Position numbers and translations under genes: made by a program. A stretch of 64,000 bases of DNA from the NCBI RefSeq assembly GCF_004345365.1, contig NZ_SLVF01000003.1, forward strand, positions 62,001 through 126,000. Direction: 5' to 3'. Shown here in pieces: positions 1 through 7,950 of this stretch; the first letter of the stretch is position 1; every line of letters starts with the position of its first letter. Source of the DNA: Kribbella sp. VKM Ac-2568 (lineage in GTDB: Bacteria; Actinomycetota; Actinomycetes; Propionibacteriales; Kribbellaceae). The notes beneath the pieces were generated by a model. The model was not told where the DNA came from, ran no database searches, and saw only the letters and a program-made list of their open reading frames with translations.

Positions 1-990
1 GCCGACGCCTTCGGCCACGGAGCCGTCCAAGTCGCTCGGGCAGCCGTCGAGGCCGGAGCCACCTGGCTGGGCGTCGCCCGAGCTGACGAGGCCCTCCAAC
101 TCCGAGCAGCAGGGTTGACCGTCCCGATCCTCACCTGGCTGTACGACGCGACCGAGCTGCTGCTCCTCGCCGACATCGACGTGAGCGTGTCCACTGTCGC
201 CGAGCTGCATCAGGTGGTCTCGGCGCCGAACGTTCACAACGTCCAGCTCAAGCTGGACACCGGGCTGCATCGCGGCGGCAGCACCCCGGACCAGTGGATA
301 GAGCTCACGCGCGCGGCCGCGCACTACGAGGCGCTCGGCGCGGTCCGCGTGCGTGGCATCTGGTCCCACCTCTCGCACGGCGACGACCTCGACGCCTCGC
401 ACAGCCGCCGCCAGCTCGAGCTCCTGCGCACCGGCGTCTCTCTCGCCCGGCGGGCCGGCCTCGCGCCCGAGGTCGTGCACCTGGCGAACTCCTCCGGCGC
501 GATCACCCTGGACGCCCCCGACTGCAATCTGGTCCGGATCGGCGCGGCCCTGTTCGGCATCGACGAGGTCGACGCCGGCGTCCGCCCACCGATGCGACTG
601 GTGACCAAGGTCGCGCAGGTACGGCGAATCCGTGCCGGCGAAGGCGTTTCCTACGGTCACGACTACGTGGCGCCCCGCGACACCACGATCGCGCTGATCC
701 CGCTCGGCTACGCGGACGGGATCCCACGGGTCGCCGCGGGCCAGGCGAATGTGCTCTGCCGGGGCATGCGGATGCCGGTGCTCGGTCGGATCACGATGGA
801 CCAGATCGTCGTGGACGCGGGCCAGCTGCCCATCGAGCCAGGCGAACCGGTGACCGTCTTCGGTGACGGCTCGGACGGTGAGCCGACGGCCGCGGACTGG
901 GCCGACTGGGCCGGAACCATCCCCCACGAGATCTACTGCGGCCTCGGACCCCGGGTGCCGCGACGCTACGTCGAAGGAGTGCAGCGGTGA
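1..990 (+). CDS. alr: Alanine racemase, 5' end outside the window
   Basis: Converts L-alanine to D-alanine with PLP for peptidoglycan. The reading frame is open from base 1 and begins with ADAFGHGA, the residues that follow the PLP-binding lysine in this family, so that lysine lies just outside the window. The second catalytic residue is the tyrosine of VSYGHDY (codon 652-654). The PLP TIM barrel is followed by the C-terminal beta domain with GYADGIPR and RITMDQ. The stop overlaps the start of ddl, so alr, ddl and the VanX-like gene are probably one transcript. The overlap with D-Ala-D-Ala genes supports a biosynthetic racemase. Family assignment is secure; only the missing N-terminus is uncertain. 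Confidence 0.95.
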   Translation, partial: ADAFGHGAVQVARAAVEAGATWLGVARADEALQLRAAGLTVPILTWLYDATELLLLADIDVSVSTVAELHQVVSAPNVHNVQLKLDTGLHRGGSTPDQWIELTRAAAHYEALGAVRVRGIWSHLSHGDDLDASHSRRQLELLRTGVSLARRAGLAPEVVHLANSSGAITLDAPDCNLVRIGAALFGIDEVDAGVRPPMRLVTKVAQVRRIRAGEGVSYGHDYVAPRDTTIALIPLGYADGIPRVAAGQANVLCRGMRMPVLGRITMDQIVVDAGQLPIEPGEPVTVFGDGSDGEPTAADWADWAGTIPHEIYCGLGPRVPRRYVEGVQR

Positions 991-1953
991 AGGTGGTCGT
1001 GATCAGTGGCGGCGCGAGCCCGGAGCACGAGGTGTCACTCGCCAGCGGGCAAGGGATCGCCATTGCCGCCACCACCCTGGGGCACGACGTCGTCCCGCTC
1101 GTGATCGATGCCGAGGGCAACTGGCAGGACGGGCAGCACGAGGCGATCGCGCTGATGCAGGACGCCGACGTCGTGGTACCGGCGCTGCATGGCGAAGGCG
1201 GCGAGGACGGTGTCATCCAGGGATTCCTTCAGCAGTTGGCCATCCGGTACGTCGGAAGCGGTGTAGGGGCGAGTGCCGTCGGGCTCGACAAACACCTGAC
1301 CAAGGCCGTCCTCAGGGCGCACGACATCCAGGTCACACCGGGAATCACCCTCCGTGGCGAGGAACTGCGTGACCCCGAGTCCGCCATGCAGCAACTGGAG
1401 GCGGCTGGGCTCGACTTTCCGGTGTTCGTCAAACCCGGCAGCGGTGGTTCGAGCTTCGGGGTCACCCGCGCGACGGACCTCCCCTCACTCGCAACCGCAC
1501 TGGCCGAGGCGGCGGCGCTGGACCCGAATGTCCTGGTGGAGCAGGAGATGCGCGGCCGCGAGATCGACCTGGCGGTGATGGCATTTCCCCGACGGCCGGG
1601 TCGAGGTGGCGCCCGCGCTGGAGATCCACCCGGACCCGGACCAGCCGTTCTTCAACGCGACCGCCAAGTACGACAACGCGGCCACCCACTTCGTCGTACC
1701 GGCACCGCTGGAGAGCACGCTGGCCGAGCGACTCCGGCGTACTGCGGTTGAGGTGTTCGAGACGCTCGGGTGCTCCGGACTCGCGCGGGTGGACTTCTTC
1801 GTGCCGGCCGACGGGGAGCCGGTGGTCAACGAGATCAACACGTTCCCCGGGTTCACCCCGACCTCGCAGTTCCCGCGGATGTGGGCGGCCGCCGGGCTCT
1901 CCTACACCGACGTCGTCCAGAACCTGCTCGAGACGGCGGTGCGGAAGGGATGA
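987..1953 (+). pseudogene. ddl: D-alanine--D-alanine ligase with a one-base frameshift
   Basis: ATP-grasp ligase joining two D-alanines. The first part (from ATG 987) has the GEDG and GVGASAVGLDKH motifs. The frame then leaves the family at a run of four C at 1587-1590. Deleting one C restores FPDGRVEVAPALEIHP and a continuous protein of about 321 residues, the normal length. The second part includes the omega-loop AKY, as in D-Ala-D-Ala ligases rather than D-Ala-D-Lac ligases, and the metal-binding NEINTFPG. Either the gene is recently inactivated or the extra C is a sequencing error in a homopolymer. An essential activity in an otherwise intact operon favours an error or a second ddl elsewhere in the genome. 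Start and stop overlap both neighbours. Confidence 0.85.
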
Positions 1954-2585
1954 CCGTGTTGTTGAGCGACGACCGGATCACCCGCATCCCCGCGATCGAG
2001 ACCGGTGATCCCCTGGTGGATCTCTGCACCTACGGCATCTCCGCCAACGGCCTCCAGTGGGTCCGCCAAGGTCTGGCGGACCGGCTGGTCGTGGCGAACA
2101 GCTTCCTGCCGGTGGGAGTCCGGCTGCACGTGGTCGAAGGGCTGCGCGCGATCGAGATCCAGCGGGAGATCTACGACGGCTACAAGGCGGAGATCCACCG
2201 GCTGAACCCGGGGATCTCCGATGCCGAGGCGCATGTGCTCGCCAGCCGGTTCGTGTCGCCGGTCGAGGTCGCGCCGCACGTGGCCGGTGCCGCGGTCGAC
2301 CTGATGCTGATCGGCGAGCACGGGCCGTTCGACCTCGGGACTCCGATCGACGCTACTCCCGAGCAGAGCAACGGCGCCTGCTTCTTCGACGCTACCAACA
2401 TCAGCCGCGAGGCTCGGACGAACCGCGCGCTGCTGGCCGACGTACTCACGGCTTCCGGGCTGGTGAACTACCCGACCGAGTGGTGGCACTGGTCCTTCGG
2501 TGACCGCTACTGGGCCTACCTCGAACAGCGCGACCACGCCCTGTTCGGCCCGGCGACCGCGCCACAGCTGTCAACCTCCGCCTGA
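1950..2585 (+). CDS. vanX: VanX-like D-Ala-D-Ala dipeptidase (M15D)
   Basis: Zinc dipeptidase predicted to hydrolyse D-alanyl-D-alanine. The 211-residue protein has the M15D zinc site: H110 and D117 in APHVAGAAVDL, and E177 and H180 in EWWHW. The spacing equals that of VanX (H116, D123, E181, H184). There is no signal peptide, so it acts in the cytoplasm like VanX. The ATG overlaps the ddl stop. In glycopeptide resistance VanX works with VanH and a D-Ala-D-Lac ligase. Neither is here and the neighbouring ligase looks D-Ala-D-Ala specific, so recycling of the dipeptide or cell-wall turnover is as likely as resistance. Confidence 0.85.
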   Translation: MTVLLSDDRITRIPAIETGDPLVDLCTYGISANGLQWVRQGLADRLVVANSFLPVGVRLHVVEGLRAIEIQREIYDGYKAEIHRLNPGISDAEAHVLASRFVSPVEVAPHVAGAAVDLMLIGEHGPFDLGTPIDATPEQSNGACFFDATNISREARTNRALLADVLTASGLVNYPTEWWHWSFGDRYWAYLEQRDHALFGPATAPQLSTSA

Positions 2586-2683
2586 GCCTCACCCGCACGC
2601 GGCCAGGAAATAGCACGGAAAAGACTCTGGCATTCGGCAAGGAGAATGCGCACTAATTGTCCCCACGGTGATTCCCGGGAATT

Positions 2684-2711
2684 GATAGAAGCCGCCTATC
2701 ACGTCATAGGC
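2684..2711. promoter_or_regulatory. Palindromic half-sites upstream of the formate dehydrogenase operon
   Basis: GCCTAT and ATAGGC form a perfect 6-base inverted repeat around CACGTC (2694-2711). A further GATAG lies one helical turn upstream (2684-2688). Three phased half-sites about 45 bases before the first gene suggest an activator or repressor site, for example of the LysR type. No regulator gene adjoins the operon, so the protein is unknown. Confidence 0.45.
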
Positions 2712-2755
2712 AGGTTTGCTTTGACCTGTGGGTAATGCCCCGGGACAGTCGTTGT

Positions 2756-3250
2756 ATGACGTCCGAGGTCATCACCCCCGCCCCCGTCCCGGCTCCCGGG
2801 CGCGCTGATCGCGTCCGCGAGCTCGCCACCGAGCTGCGCGGTCTGCGCGGCGCGCTGATCCCGATCCTGCACGCTGTCCAGGAGGATCTCGGGTACGTCG
2901 ACCAGACCGACATCCCGGTGATCGCCGACGTGCTGAATCTCGCGGTCGCCGAGGTGCACGGCGTGGTCACCTTCTACAAGGATTTCCGCCGCGAACCCGC
3001 GGGCCGGACCACCGTACGGATCTGCCAGGCGGAGGCCTGCCGCTCCGTCGGAGCCGAGGCACTCGCCGAGCACGCGAAGCGGCGTACCGGGGTCGGCTTC
3101 GGGGAGACCACGTACGACGGCCGGGTGACCGTGGACGAGGTGTTCTGTCTCGGCAACTGTGCTCTCGGCCCGGCCGTCCAGGTCGGCGACAAACTGCATG
3201 GCCGGGTCACGCCGGCCCGGCTGGACGCGATCCTCGGGGAGGCACGATGA
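2756..3250 (+). CDS. fdsG: NAD-dependent formate dehydrogenase gamma subunit (NuoE-like)
   Basis: Electron-transfer subunit with one 2Fe-2S cluster, passing electrons from the molybdenum subunit towards the flavin subunit. About 164 residues with a thioredoxin-like domain. Cluster ligands are C90 and C95 (CQAEAC) and C131 and C135 (CLGNC), as in NuoE. Two in-frame ATG codons exist, at 2735 and 2756. I chose 2756 because the protein then begins like the family; neither has a strong ribosome site. The stop overlaps fdsB by ATGA. NuoE of complex I is excluded because the following genes are FdsB- and FdsA-like with no other nuo genes. Confidence 0.9.
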   Translation: MTSEVITPAPVPAPGRADRVRELATELRGLRGALIPILHAVQEDLGYVDQTDIPVIADVLNLAVAEVHGVVTFYKDFRREPAGRTTVRICQAEACRSVGAEALAEHAKRRTGVGFGETTYDGRVTVDEVFCLGNCALGPAVQVGDKLHGRVTPARLDAILGEAR

Positions 3251-4812
3251 CGTTCTCCGCAACGCCGATCGACGGCAGCATCAAGGTCTTCGTACCGCGG
3301 GACGCGGCCGCGCGATCCGTTGGGGCCGACGAGGTCGCCGAGCGGATCGAGGCGGCAGCCAAGGCAACCGGTCACCAGATCGAGGTGGTCCGCAACGGCT
3401 CCCGCGGCATGCTGTGGCTCGAACCACTCGTCGAGGTGGAGACGCCGCACGGCCGGGTGGGCTACGGCCCGGTCGCACCCGAGGACGTGGACGGGCTCGT
3501 CGCGGCCGGGATGCTCGACGGCGCCGCGCTCACCGTCGGCGCCTACCTCGGCGTGGTCGAAGAACTGCCCTGGATGAAGCGCCAGCAGCGGCTCACCTTC
3601 GCCCGGGTCGGCGTGATCGATCCGCGCTCGGCGGACGACCACGCGGAGTACGAGGGCAACGCGGGGCTGCGTAAGGCGCTGAGCATGACACCGGCCGAGG
3701 TGGTCGAGGAGGTGGTCGACTCCGGTCTCCGCGGTCGCGGTGGCGCCGGGTTCCCGACCGGGATCAAGTGGCGCACGGTGCTCGGCGCGGCGTCCGATCT
3801 GAAGTTCGTCTGCTGCAACGCGGACGAGGGCGACTCCGGCACCTTCGCGGACCGGATGCTGATCGAAGGCGACCCGTTCACCCTGATCGAGGGCATGACG
3901 ATCGCGGCGTACGCCGTCGGGGCCGGCGAAGGCTACGTGTACCTGCGGTCGGAGTACCCGGATGCGGTGGAGACGCTGAACGCGGCGATCCGGACAGCCC
4001 GGGACCTCGGCTGGCTCGGGAAGAACATCCTCGGCTCAGACCTGGACTTCGACCTGCACGTGCGGGTCGGAGCCGGGGCCTACATCTGCGGCGAAGAGAC
4101 CTCGATGCTGGAGAGCCTCGAAGGCAAGCGCGGCATGGTCCGGGCGAAACCCCCGATCCCCGCGCTGGAAGGGCTTTTCGGCCGCCCGACGGTAGTGAAC
4201 AACGTGTTGTCGCTGGCAACGATCCCGACGATCCTGGCGAACGGCGCGGCGACGTACGCGGGCTACGGGATGGGCCGGTCGCTCGGCACCAACGTCTTCC
4301 AGCTCGGCGGCAACGTGGCCCGGGGCGGGATCGTCGAGACCGCGTTCGGCATCACCCTCGGCGAACTCGTCAACGACCTCGGCGGCGGAACGGCCAGCGG
4401 GAGACCGACCCGGGCCGTCCAGGTGGGTGGGCCACTGGGGGCCTATCTGCCGGTCGAGCTGTTCGACCTGCCGATGGACTACGAGGCGTTCGCGGCCGTC
4501 GGCGCGATGGTCGGGCACGGCGGCATCGTGGTGTTCGACGAGACCGTGGACATGTCCGCGATGGCCCGGTTCGCCTTCGAGTTCTGCGCCGAGGAGTCCT
4601 GCGGCAAGTGCACGCCGTGCCGGGTCGGCGCGGTCCGCGGGGTCGAGACGATCGACCGGATCCGCAACGGCGAGGACCGGAAGAAGAACCTGGTGCTGCT
4701 CGACGACCTGTGCGACCTGATGACCGACGGCTCGCTCTGCGCGATGGGTGGGCTGACACCGCTGCCGGTGCGCAGCGCCGTCCGCCACTTCGGAAAGGAC
4801 TTCGGCTCTTGA
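3247..4812 (+). CDS. fdsB: NAD-dependent formate dehydrogenase beta subunit (NuoF-like)
   Basis: Flavin subunit that reduces NAD+. The 521-residue protein has an N-terminal thioredoxin-like domain (about 1-110) without cluster cysteines. The NuoF core follows, with the glycine-rich FMN/NAD loop RGRGGAGFPTG, ADEGDSG and AGAYICGEETS. A 4Fe-4S site is formed by C452, C455 and C458 (CGKCTPC) and a later cysteine (SLCAMG). This fused arrangement is typical of FdsB of soluble NAD-linked formate dehydrogenases. It overlaps fdsG by ATGA and is followed by a 76-base gap before fdsA. Confidence 0.92.
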   Translation: MTFSATPIDGSIKVFVPRDAAARSVGADEVAERIEAAAKATGHQIEVVRNGSRGMLWLEPLVEVETPHGRVGYGPVAPEDVDGLVAAGMLDGAALTVGAYLGVVEELPWMKRQQRLTFARVGVIDPRSADDHAEYEGNAGLRKALSMTPAEVVEEVVDSGLRGRGGAGFPTGIKWRTVLGAASDLKFVCCNADEGDSGTFADRMLIEGDPFTLIEGMTIAAYAVGAGEGYVYLRSEYPDAVETLNAAIRTARDLGWLGKNILGSDLDFDLHVRVGAGAYICGEETSMLESLEGKRGMVRAKPPIPALEGLFGRPTVVNNVLSLATIPTILANGAATYAGYGMGRSLGTNVFQLGGNVARGGIVETAFGITLGELVNDLGGGTASGRPTRAVQVGGPLGAYLPVELFDLPMDYEAFAAVGAMVGHGGIVVFDETVDMSAMARFAFEFCAEESCGKCTPCRVGAVRGVETIDRIRNGEDRKKNLVLLDDLCDLMTDGSLCAMGGLTPLPVRSAVRHFGKDFGS

Positions 4813-4814
4813 AC

Positions 4815-4882
4815 GAGCGAAGCGAGTTCATCATCAAATACAGCCCCCGTCGCGCCTCATCCGCGCCCGGAGCGAAGCGAGG
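4815..4882 (+). repeat. Direct repeat GAGCGAAGCGAG twice in the fdsB-fdsA gap
   Basis: The 12-mer GAGCGAAGCGAG occurs at 4815-4826 and again at 4871-4882, six bases before the fdsA start. Between the second copy and the start codon region there is also an imperfect inverted repeat, CTCATCC at 4856 and GGATGAG at 4887, which would pair the fdsA start codon. It may be a dispersed repeat or an RNA element tuning fdsA translation. The function is not known to me. Confidence 0.5.
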
Positions 4883-4888
4883 ACGTGG

Positions 4889-7711
4889 ATGAGTTTGCTC
4901 AAGGAACCCGACTTCGGTACGCCGGCCCGCGACGGCGAGGCGACCGTCGAGCTGACCATCGACGGGGTGAGCGTCACCGTTCCACCTGGTACCTCGGTGA
5001 TGCGCGCCGCCAAGCACGCAGGGCTCGACATCCCCAAGCTCTGCGCCACCGACAACCTCGAGGCGTTCGGATCCTGCCGGCTGTGCATCGTCGAGATCGA
5101 CGGCGCCCGCGGTACGCCTGCCTCCTGTACTACGCCCGTCGCGCCCGGGATGGTGGTCCGCACCCAGAACGAGAAGCTGGGCAAGCTCCGCCGCGGCGTG
5201 ATGGAGCTCTACATCTCCGACCACCCGCTCGACTGCCTCACCTGCTCCGCCAACGGCGACTGCGAACTTCAGGACATGGCCGGCGTCACCGGGCTTCGCG
5301 AGGTCCGGTACGGCTCGGGTGTCGAGGCCGGCGCGAACCACCTGGACGCCCCGACCGACAGTTCCAATCCGTACTTCGACTTCGACGCCTCCAAGTGCAT
5401 CGCGTGCTCGCGGTGTGTCCGGGCCTGCGACGAGGTCCAGGGCACGCTGGCTCTCACCATCGAGGGCCGCGGCTTCGACTCCAAGGTCGCCGCAGGCGCG
5501 GGTGTCTCCTTCATGGAGTCGGACTGCGTCTCTTGCGGCGCCTGCGTCCAGGCCTGCCCGACCGCAACCCTGCAGGAGAAGACGGTCATCGAGCTCGGCA
5601 TGCCGACGCGCTCGGTGATCACCACCTGCGCGTACTGCGGCGTCGGTTGCTCGTTCAAGGCGGAACTCCGTGGCGACGAACTGGTACGGATGGTGCCGTA
5701 CAAGGACGGCGGCGCGAACGAAGGCCACTCGTGCGTGAAGGGCCGGTTCGCGTTCGGGTACGCGAGCCACCCGGACCGGGTGATGGAGCCGATGGTGCGC
5801 GACGCGATCACCGACCCGTGGCGGAAGGTCTCCTGGGAAGAGGCGATCGGCTTCACGGCTCGCCGGTTGCGGGAGATCCAGGCGAACTACGGGCAGGGGT
5901 CGATCGGCGCGATCACCTCCTCGCGGACGACGAACGAAGAGGTCTACGTCGTGCAGAAGATGGTGCGCGCCGTCTTCGGCAACAACAACGTCGACACCTG
6001 CGCGCGGGTCTGCCACTCGCCCACGGGGTACGGGTTGAAGCAGACCTTCGGCGAATCGGCCGGCACCCAGGACTTCAGCTCGGTGGACCACGCCGACGTC
6101 ATCCTGGTGATCGGCGCGAACCCGACCGACGCGCACCCGGTGTTCGGCTCGCGGATGAAGAAGCGGCTCCGTCAGGGCGCGAAGCTGATCGTGATCGACC
6201 CGCGCCAGATCGACCTGGTCCGGTCACCGCACATCGAGGCGGCCCACCACCTGTCGCTGGCTCCGGGCACGAACGTCGCCATCGTCAACGCGCTCTCCCA
6301 CGTGATCGTGACCGAGGGACTGGTCGACCGCGCGTTCGTCGAGGAGCGGTGCGAGGACTTCGACCAGTGGGAGACGTTCATCTCGGGCCCCGAGCACAGC
6401 CCCGAGGCAGTCGCCGAGCTGACCGGAGTACCGGCCGAGGAGGTGCGGGCCGCCGCGCGGCTCTACGCGACGGGTGGCAACGGCGCGATCTACTACGGAC
6501 TCGGTGTCACGGAGCACAGCCAGGGTTCGACCACGGTGATGGGCATGGCGAACCTCGCGATGGCCACGGGCAACATCGGCCGTGCCGGCGTCGGCGTGAA
6601 TCCGCTGCGCGGCCAGAACAACGTGCAGGGCTCCTGCGACATGGGCTCGTTCCCGCACGAGCTGCCGGGCTATCGGCACGTGTCCGACGACGACGTCCGC
6701 GACGTCTACGAGAAGCTGTGGGGGACGCCGCTGCTGAACGAGCCGGGGCTGCGGATCCCGAACATGTTCGACTCCGCGATCGACGGCTCCTTCCGGGCGC
6801 TGTTCGTGCAGGGTGAGGACATCGCCCAGTCCGATCCGAACACCGCGCACGTGTTCGCCGCGCTCGGCGCGCTCGAACTGCTCGTCGTCCAGGACCTGTT
6901 CGAGAACGAGACCGCGAAGTGGGCGCACGTACTGCTGCCCGGCACCTCGTTCCTGGAGAAGGACGGCACCTTCACCAACGCCGAACGCCGGATCAACCGG
7001 GTCCGGCCGGTGATGTCGCCGCAGACCGGCAAGCACGAGTGGGAGATCATCTGCGAGATCTCCCAGGCGATGGGCTACCCGATGCACTACGACTCGGCCG
7101 CCCAGATCATGGACGAGATCGCCATCACCACGCCGACGTTCGCCGGGGTGTCGTTCGACCACCTGGACAAGGTCGGCTCGGTGCAGTGGCCGTGCAACCT
7201 CGAGGCTCCGAACGGGACGCCGATCATGCACACCGACGAGTTCACCCGGGGCAAGGGCCGGTTCATGGAGACCGTGTACGTGCCGACGACCGAGCGGTCG
7301 ACGCGGAAGTACCCGCTGATTCTGACCACCGGGCGGATCCTGTCGCAGTACAACGTCGGCGCGCAGACGCGGCGTACGGCGAACGTCGCCTGGCATCCCG
7401 AGGACATCCTCGAGCTGCATCCGCACGACGCGGAGGTCCGCGGCATCGAGGACGGCTCAACCGTCGCGCTGTCGAGCCGGGTCGGGCGGACCACGCTGCG
7501 GGCGAAGTTGTCGGAGCGGATGCCGGTCGGGGTCTGCTACACCACGTTCCACCACCCGGTGACCGGGGCGAACGTGATCACCACGGACAACTCGGACTGG
7601 GCGACGAACTGCCCGGAGTACAAGGTGACCGCGGTCCAGGTGGATCTGCTAGTGGAGCCGGTGAACGCGCAGGCCGCCGAGAACCTCGAGCCTGCCGTGG
7701 TGGGCCACTGA
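4889..7711 (+). CDS. fdsA: NAD-dependent formate dehydrogenase alpha subunit (molybdenum catalytic)
   Basis: Oxidises formate to CO2 or runs in reverse at a bis-molybdopterin guanine dinucleotide centre. The 940 residues comprise an N-terminal 2Fe-2S ferredoxin domain (about 20-100), a NuoG-like His-Cys cluster segment, two 4Fe-4S ferredoxin motifs (CIACSRCVRAC and CVSCGACVQAC), a further 4Fe-4S site (CAYCGVGC) and the molybdopterin oxidoreductase and dinucleotide-binding domains. The molybdenum ligand is C375 in ARVCHSP, so a cysteine enzyme rather than selenocysteine. It has no Tat signal, so the complex is cytoplasmic. The gene sits between fdsB and fdsD. Confidence 0.95.
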   Translation: MSLLKEPDFGTPARDGEATVELTIDGVSVTVPPGTSVMRAAKHAGLDIPKLCATDNLEAFGSCRLCIVEIDGARGTPASCTTPVAPGMVVRTQNEKLGKLRRGVMELYISDHPLDCLTCSANGDCELQDMAGVTGLREVRYGSGVEAGANHLDAPTDSSNPYFDFDASKCIACSRCVRACDEVQGTLALTIEGRGFDSKVAAGAGVSFMESDCVSCGACVQACPTATLQEKTVIELGMPTRSVITTCAYCGVGCSFKAELRGDELVRMVPYKDGGANEGHSCVKGRFAFGYASHPDRVMEPMVRDAITDPWRKVSWEEAIGFTARRLREIQANYGQGSIGAITSSRTTNEEVYVVQKMVRAVFGNNNVDTCARVCHSPTGYGLKQTFGESAGTQDFSSVDHADVILVIGANPTDAHPVFGSRMKKRLRQGAKLIVIDPRQIDLVRSPHIEAAHHLSLAPGTNVAIVNALSHVIVTEGLVDRAFVEERCEDFDQWETFISGPEHSPEAVAELTGVPAEEVRAAARLYATGGNGAIYYGLGVTEHSQGSTTVMGMANLAMATGNIGRAGVGVNPLRGQNNVQGSCDMGSFPHELPGYRHVSDDDVRDVYEKLWGTPLLNEPGLRIPNMFDSAIDGSFRALFVQGEDIAQSDPNTAHVFAALGALELLVVQDLFENETAKWAHVLLPGTSFLEKDGTFTNAERRINRVRPVMSPQTGKHEWEIICEISQAMGYPMHYDSAAQIMDEIAITTPTFAGVSFDHLDKVGSVQWPCNLEAPNGTPIMHTDEFTRGKGRFMETVYVPTTERSTRKYPLILTTGRILSQYNVGAQTRRTANVAWHPEDILELHPHDAEVRGIEDGSTVALSSRVGRTTLRAKLSERMPVGVCYTTFHHPVTGANVITTDNSDWATNCPEYKVTAVQVDLLVEPVNAQAAENLEPAVVGH

Positions 7712-7950
7712 TGAGCGCGACAGGACTCCCGCCGCACGTCCGGCTGGCCAACGAGATCGCCCGCCAGTTCGCGCACCGGGAGCCGGCCGACGCGGCAACC
7801 CGGATCGCCAACCACATCAAGGCGGTCTGGGATCCCCGGATGAAGGCGGCGCTCATCTCTCACGTGGACTCGGGCGGCGAAGACCTCGATCCGGTCGCTG
7901 CTCTCGCGGCTGAACAGCTCCGCCCTGTCGAAGCCCGAGGAGCCCAGTAG
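7711..7950 (+). CDS. fdsD: Formate dehydrogenase delta subunit
   Basis: A 79-residue protein matching the small FdsD family, which is needed for assembly or stability of the cytoplasmic formate dehydrogenase. The recognisable part is the central helix region ending in WDPRMKAAL. It starts in the fdsA stop (TGATG) and its TAG shares a base with the GTG of moeA, so translation is coupled on both sides. Its presence argues for a genuine FdsGBAD complex and against a complex I relic. Confidence 0.8.
   Translation: MSATGLPPHVRLANEIARQFAHREPADAATRIANHIKAVWDPRMKAALISHVDSGGEDLDPVAALAAEQLRPVEARGAQ

Noticed and set aside
987..2585. A vanHAX-type vancomycin-resistance operon
   Set aside because: There is no VanH, and the ligase has the AKY omega-loop of D-Ala-D-Ala ligases. 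Only the VanX-like part fits.
4370..6816. Long open frames on both strands over the formate dehydrogenase genes
   Set aside because: They are rich in Arg, Gly, Pro and Ala and lie in the shadow frames of fdsB and fdsA, whose domains are unmistakable. High GC makes such frames common.
2756..7711. Complex I subunits NuoE, NuoF and NuoG
   Set aside because: The large subunit has the cysteine-type formate dehydrogenase active site and is followed by fdsD, moeA and fdhD; no other nuo genes are present.
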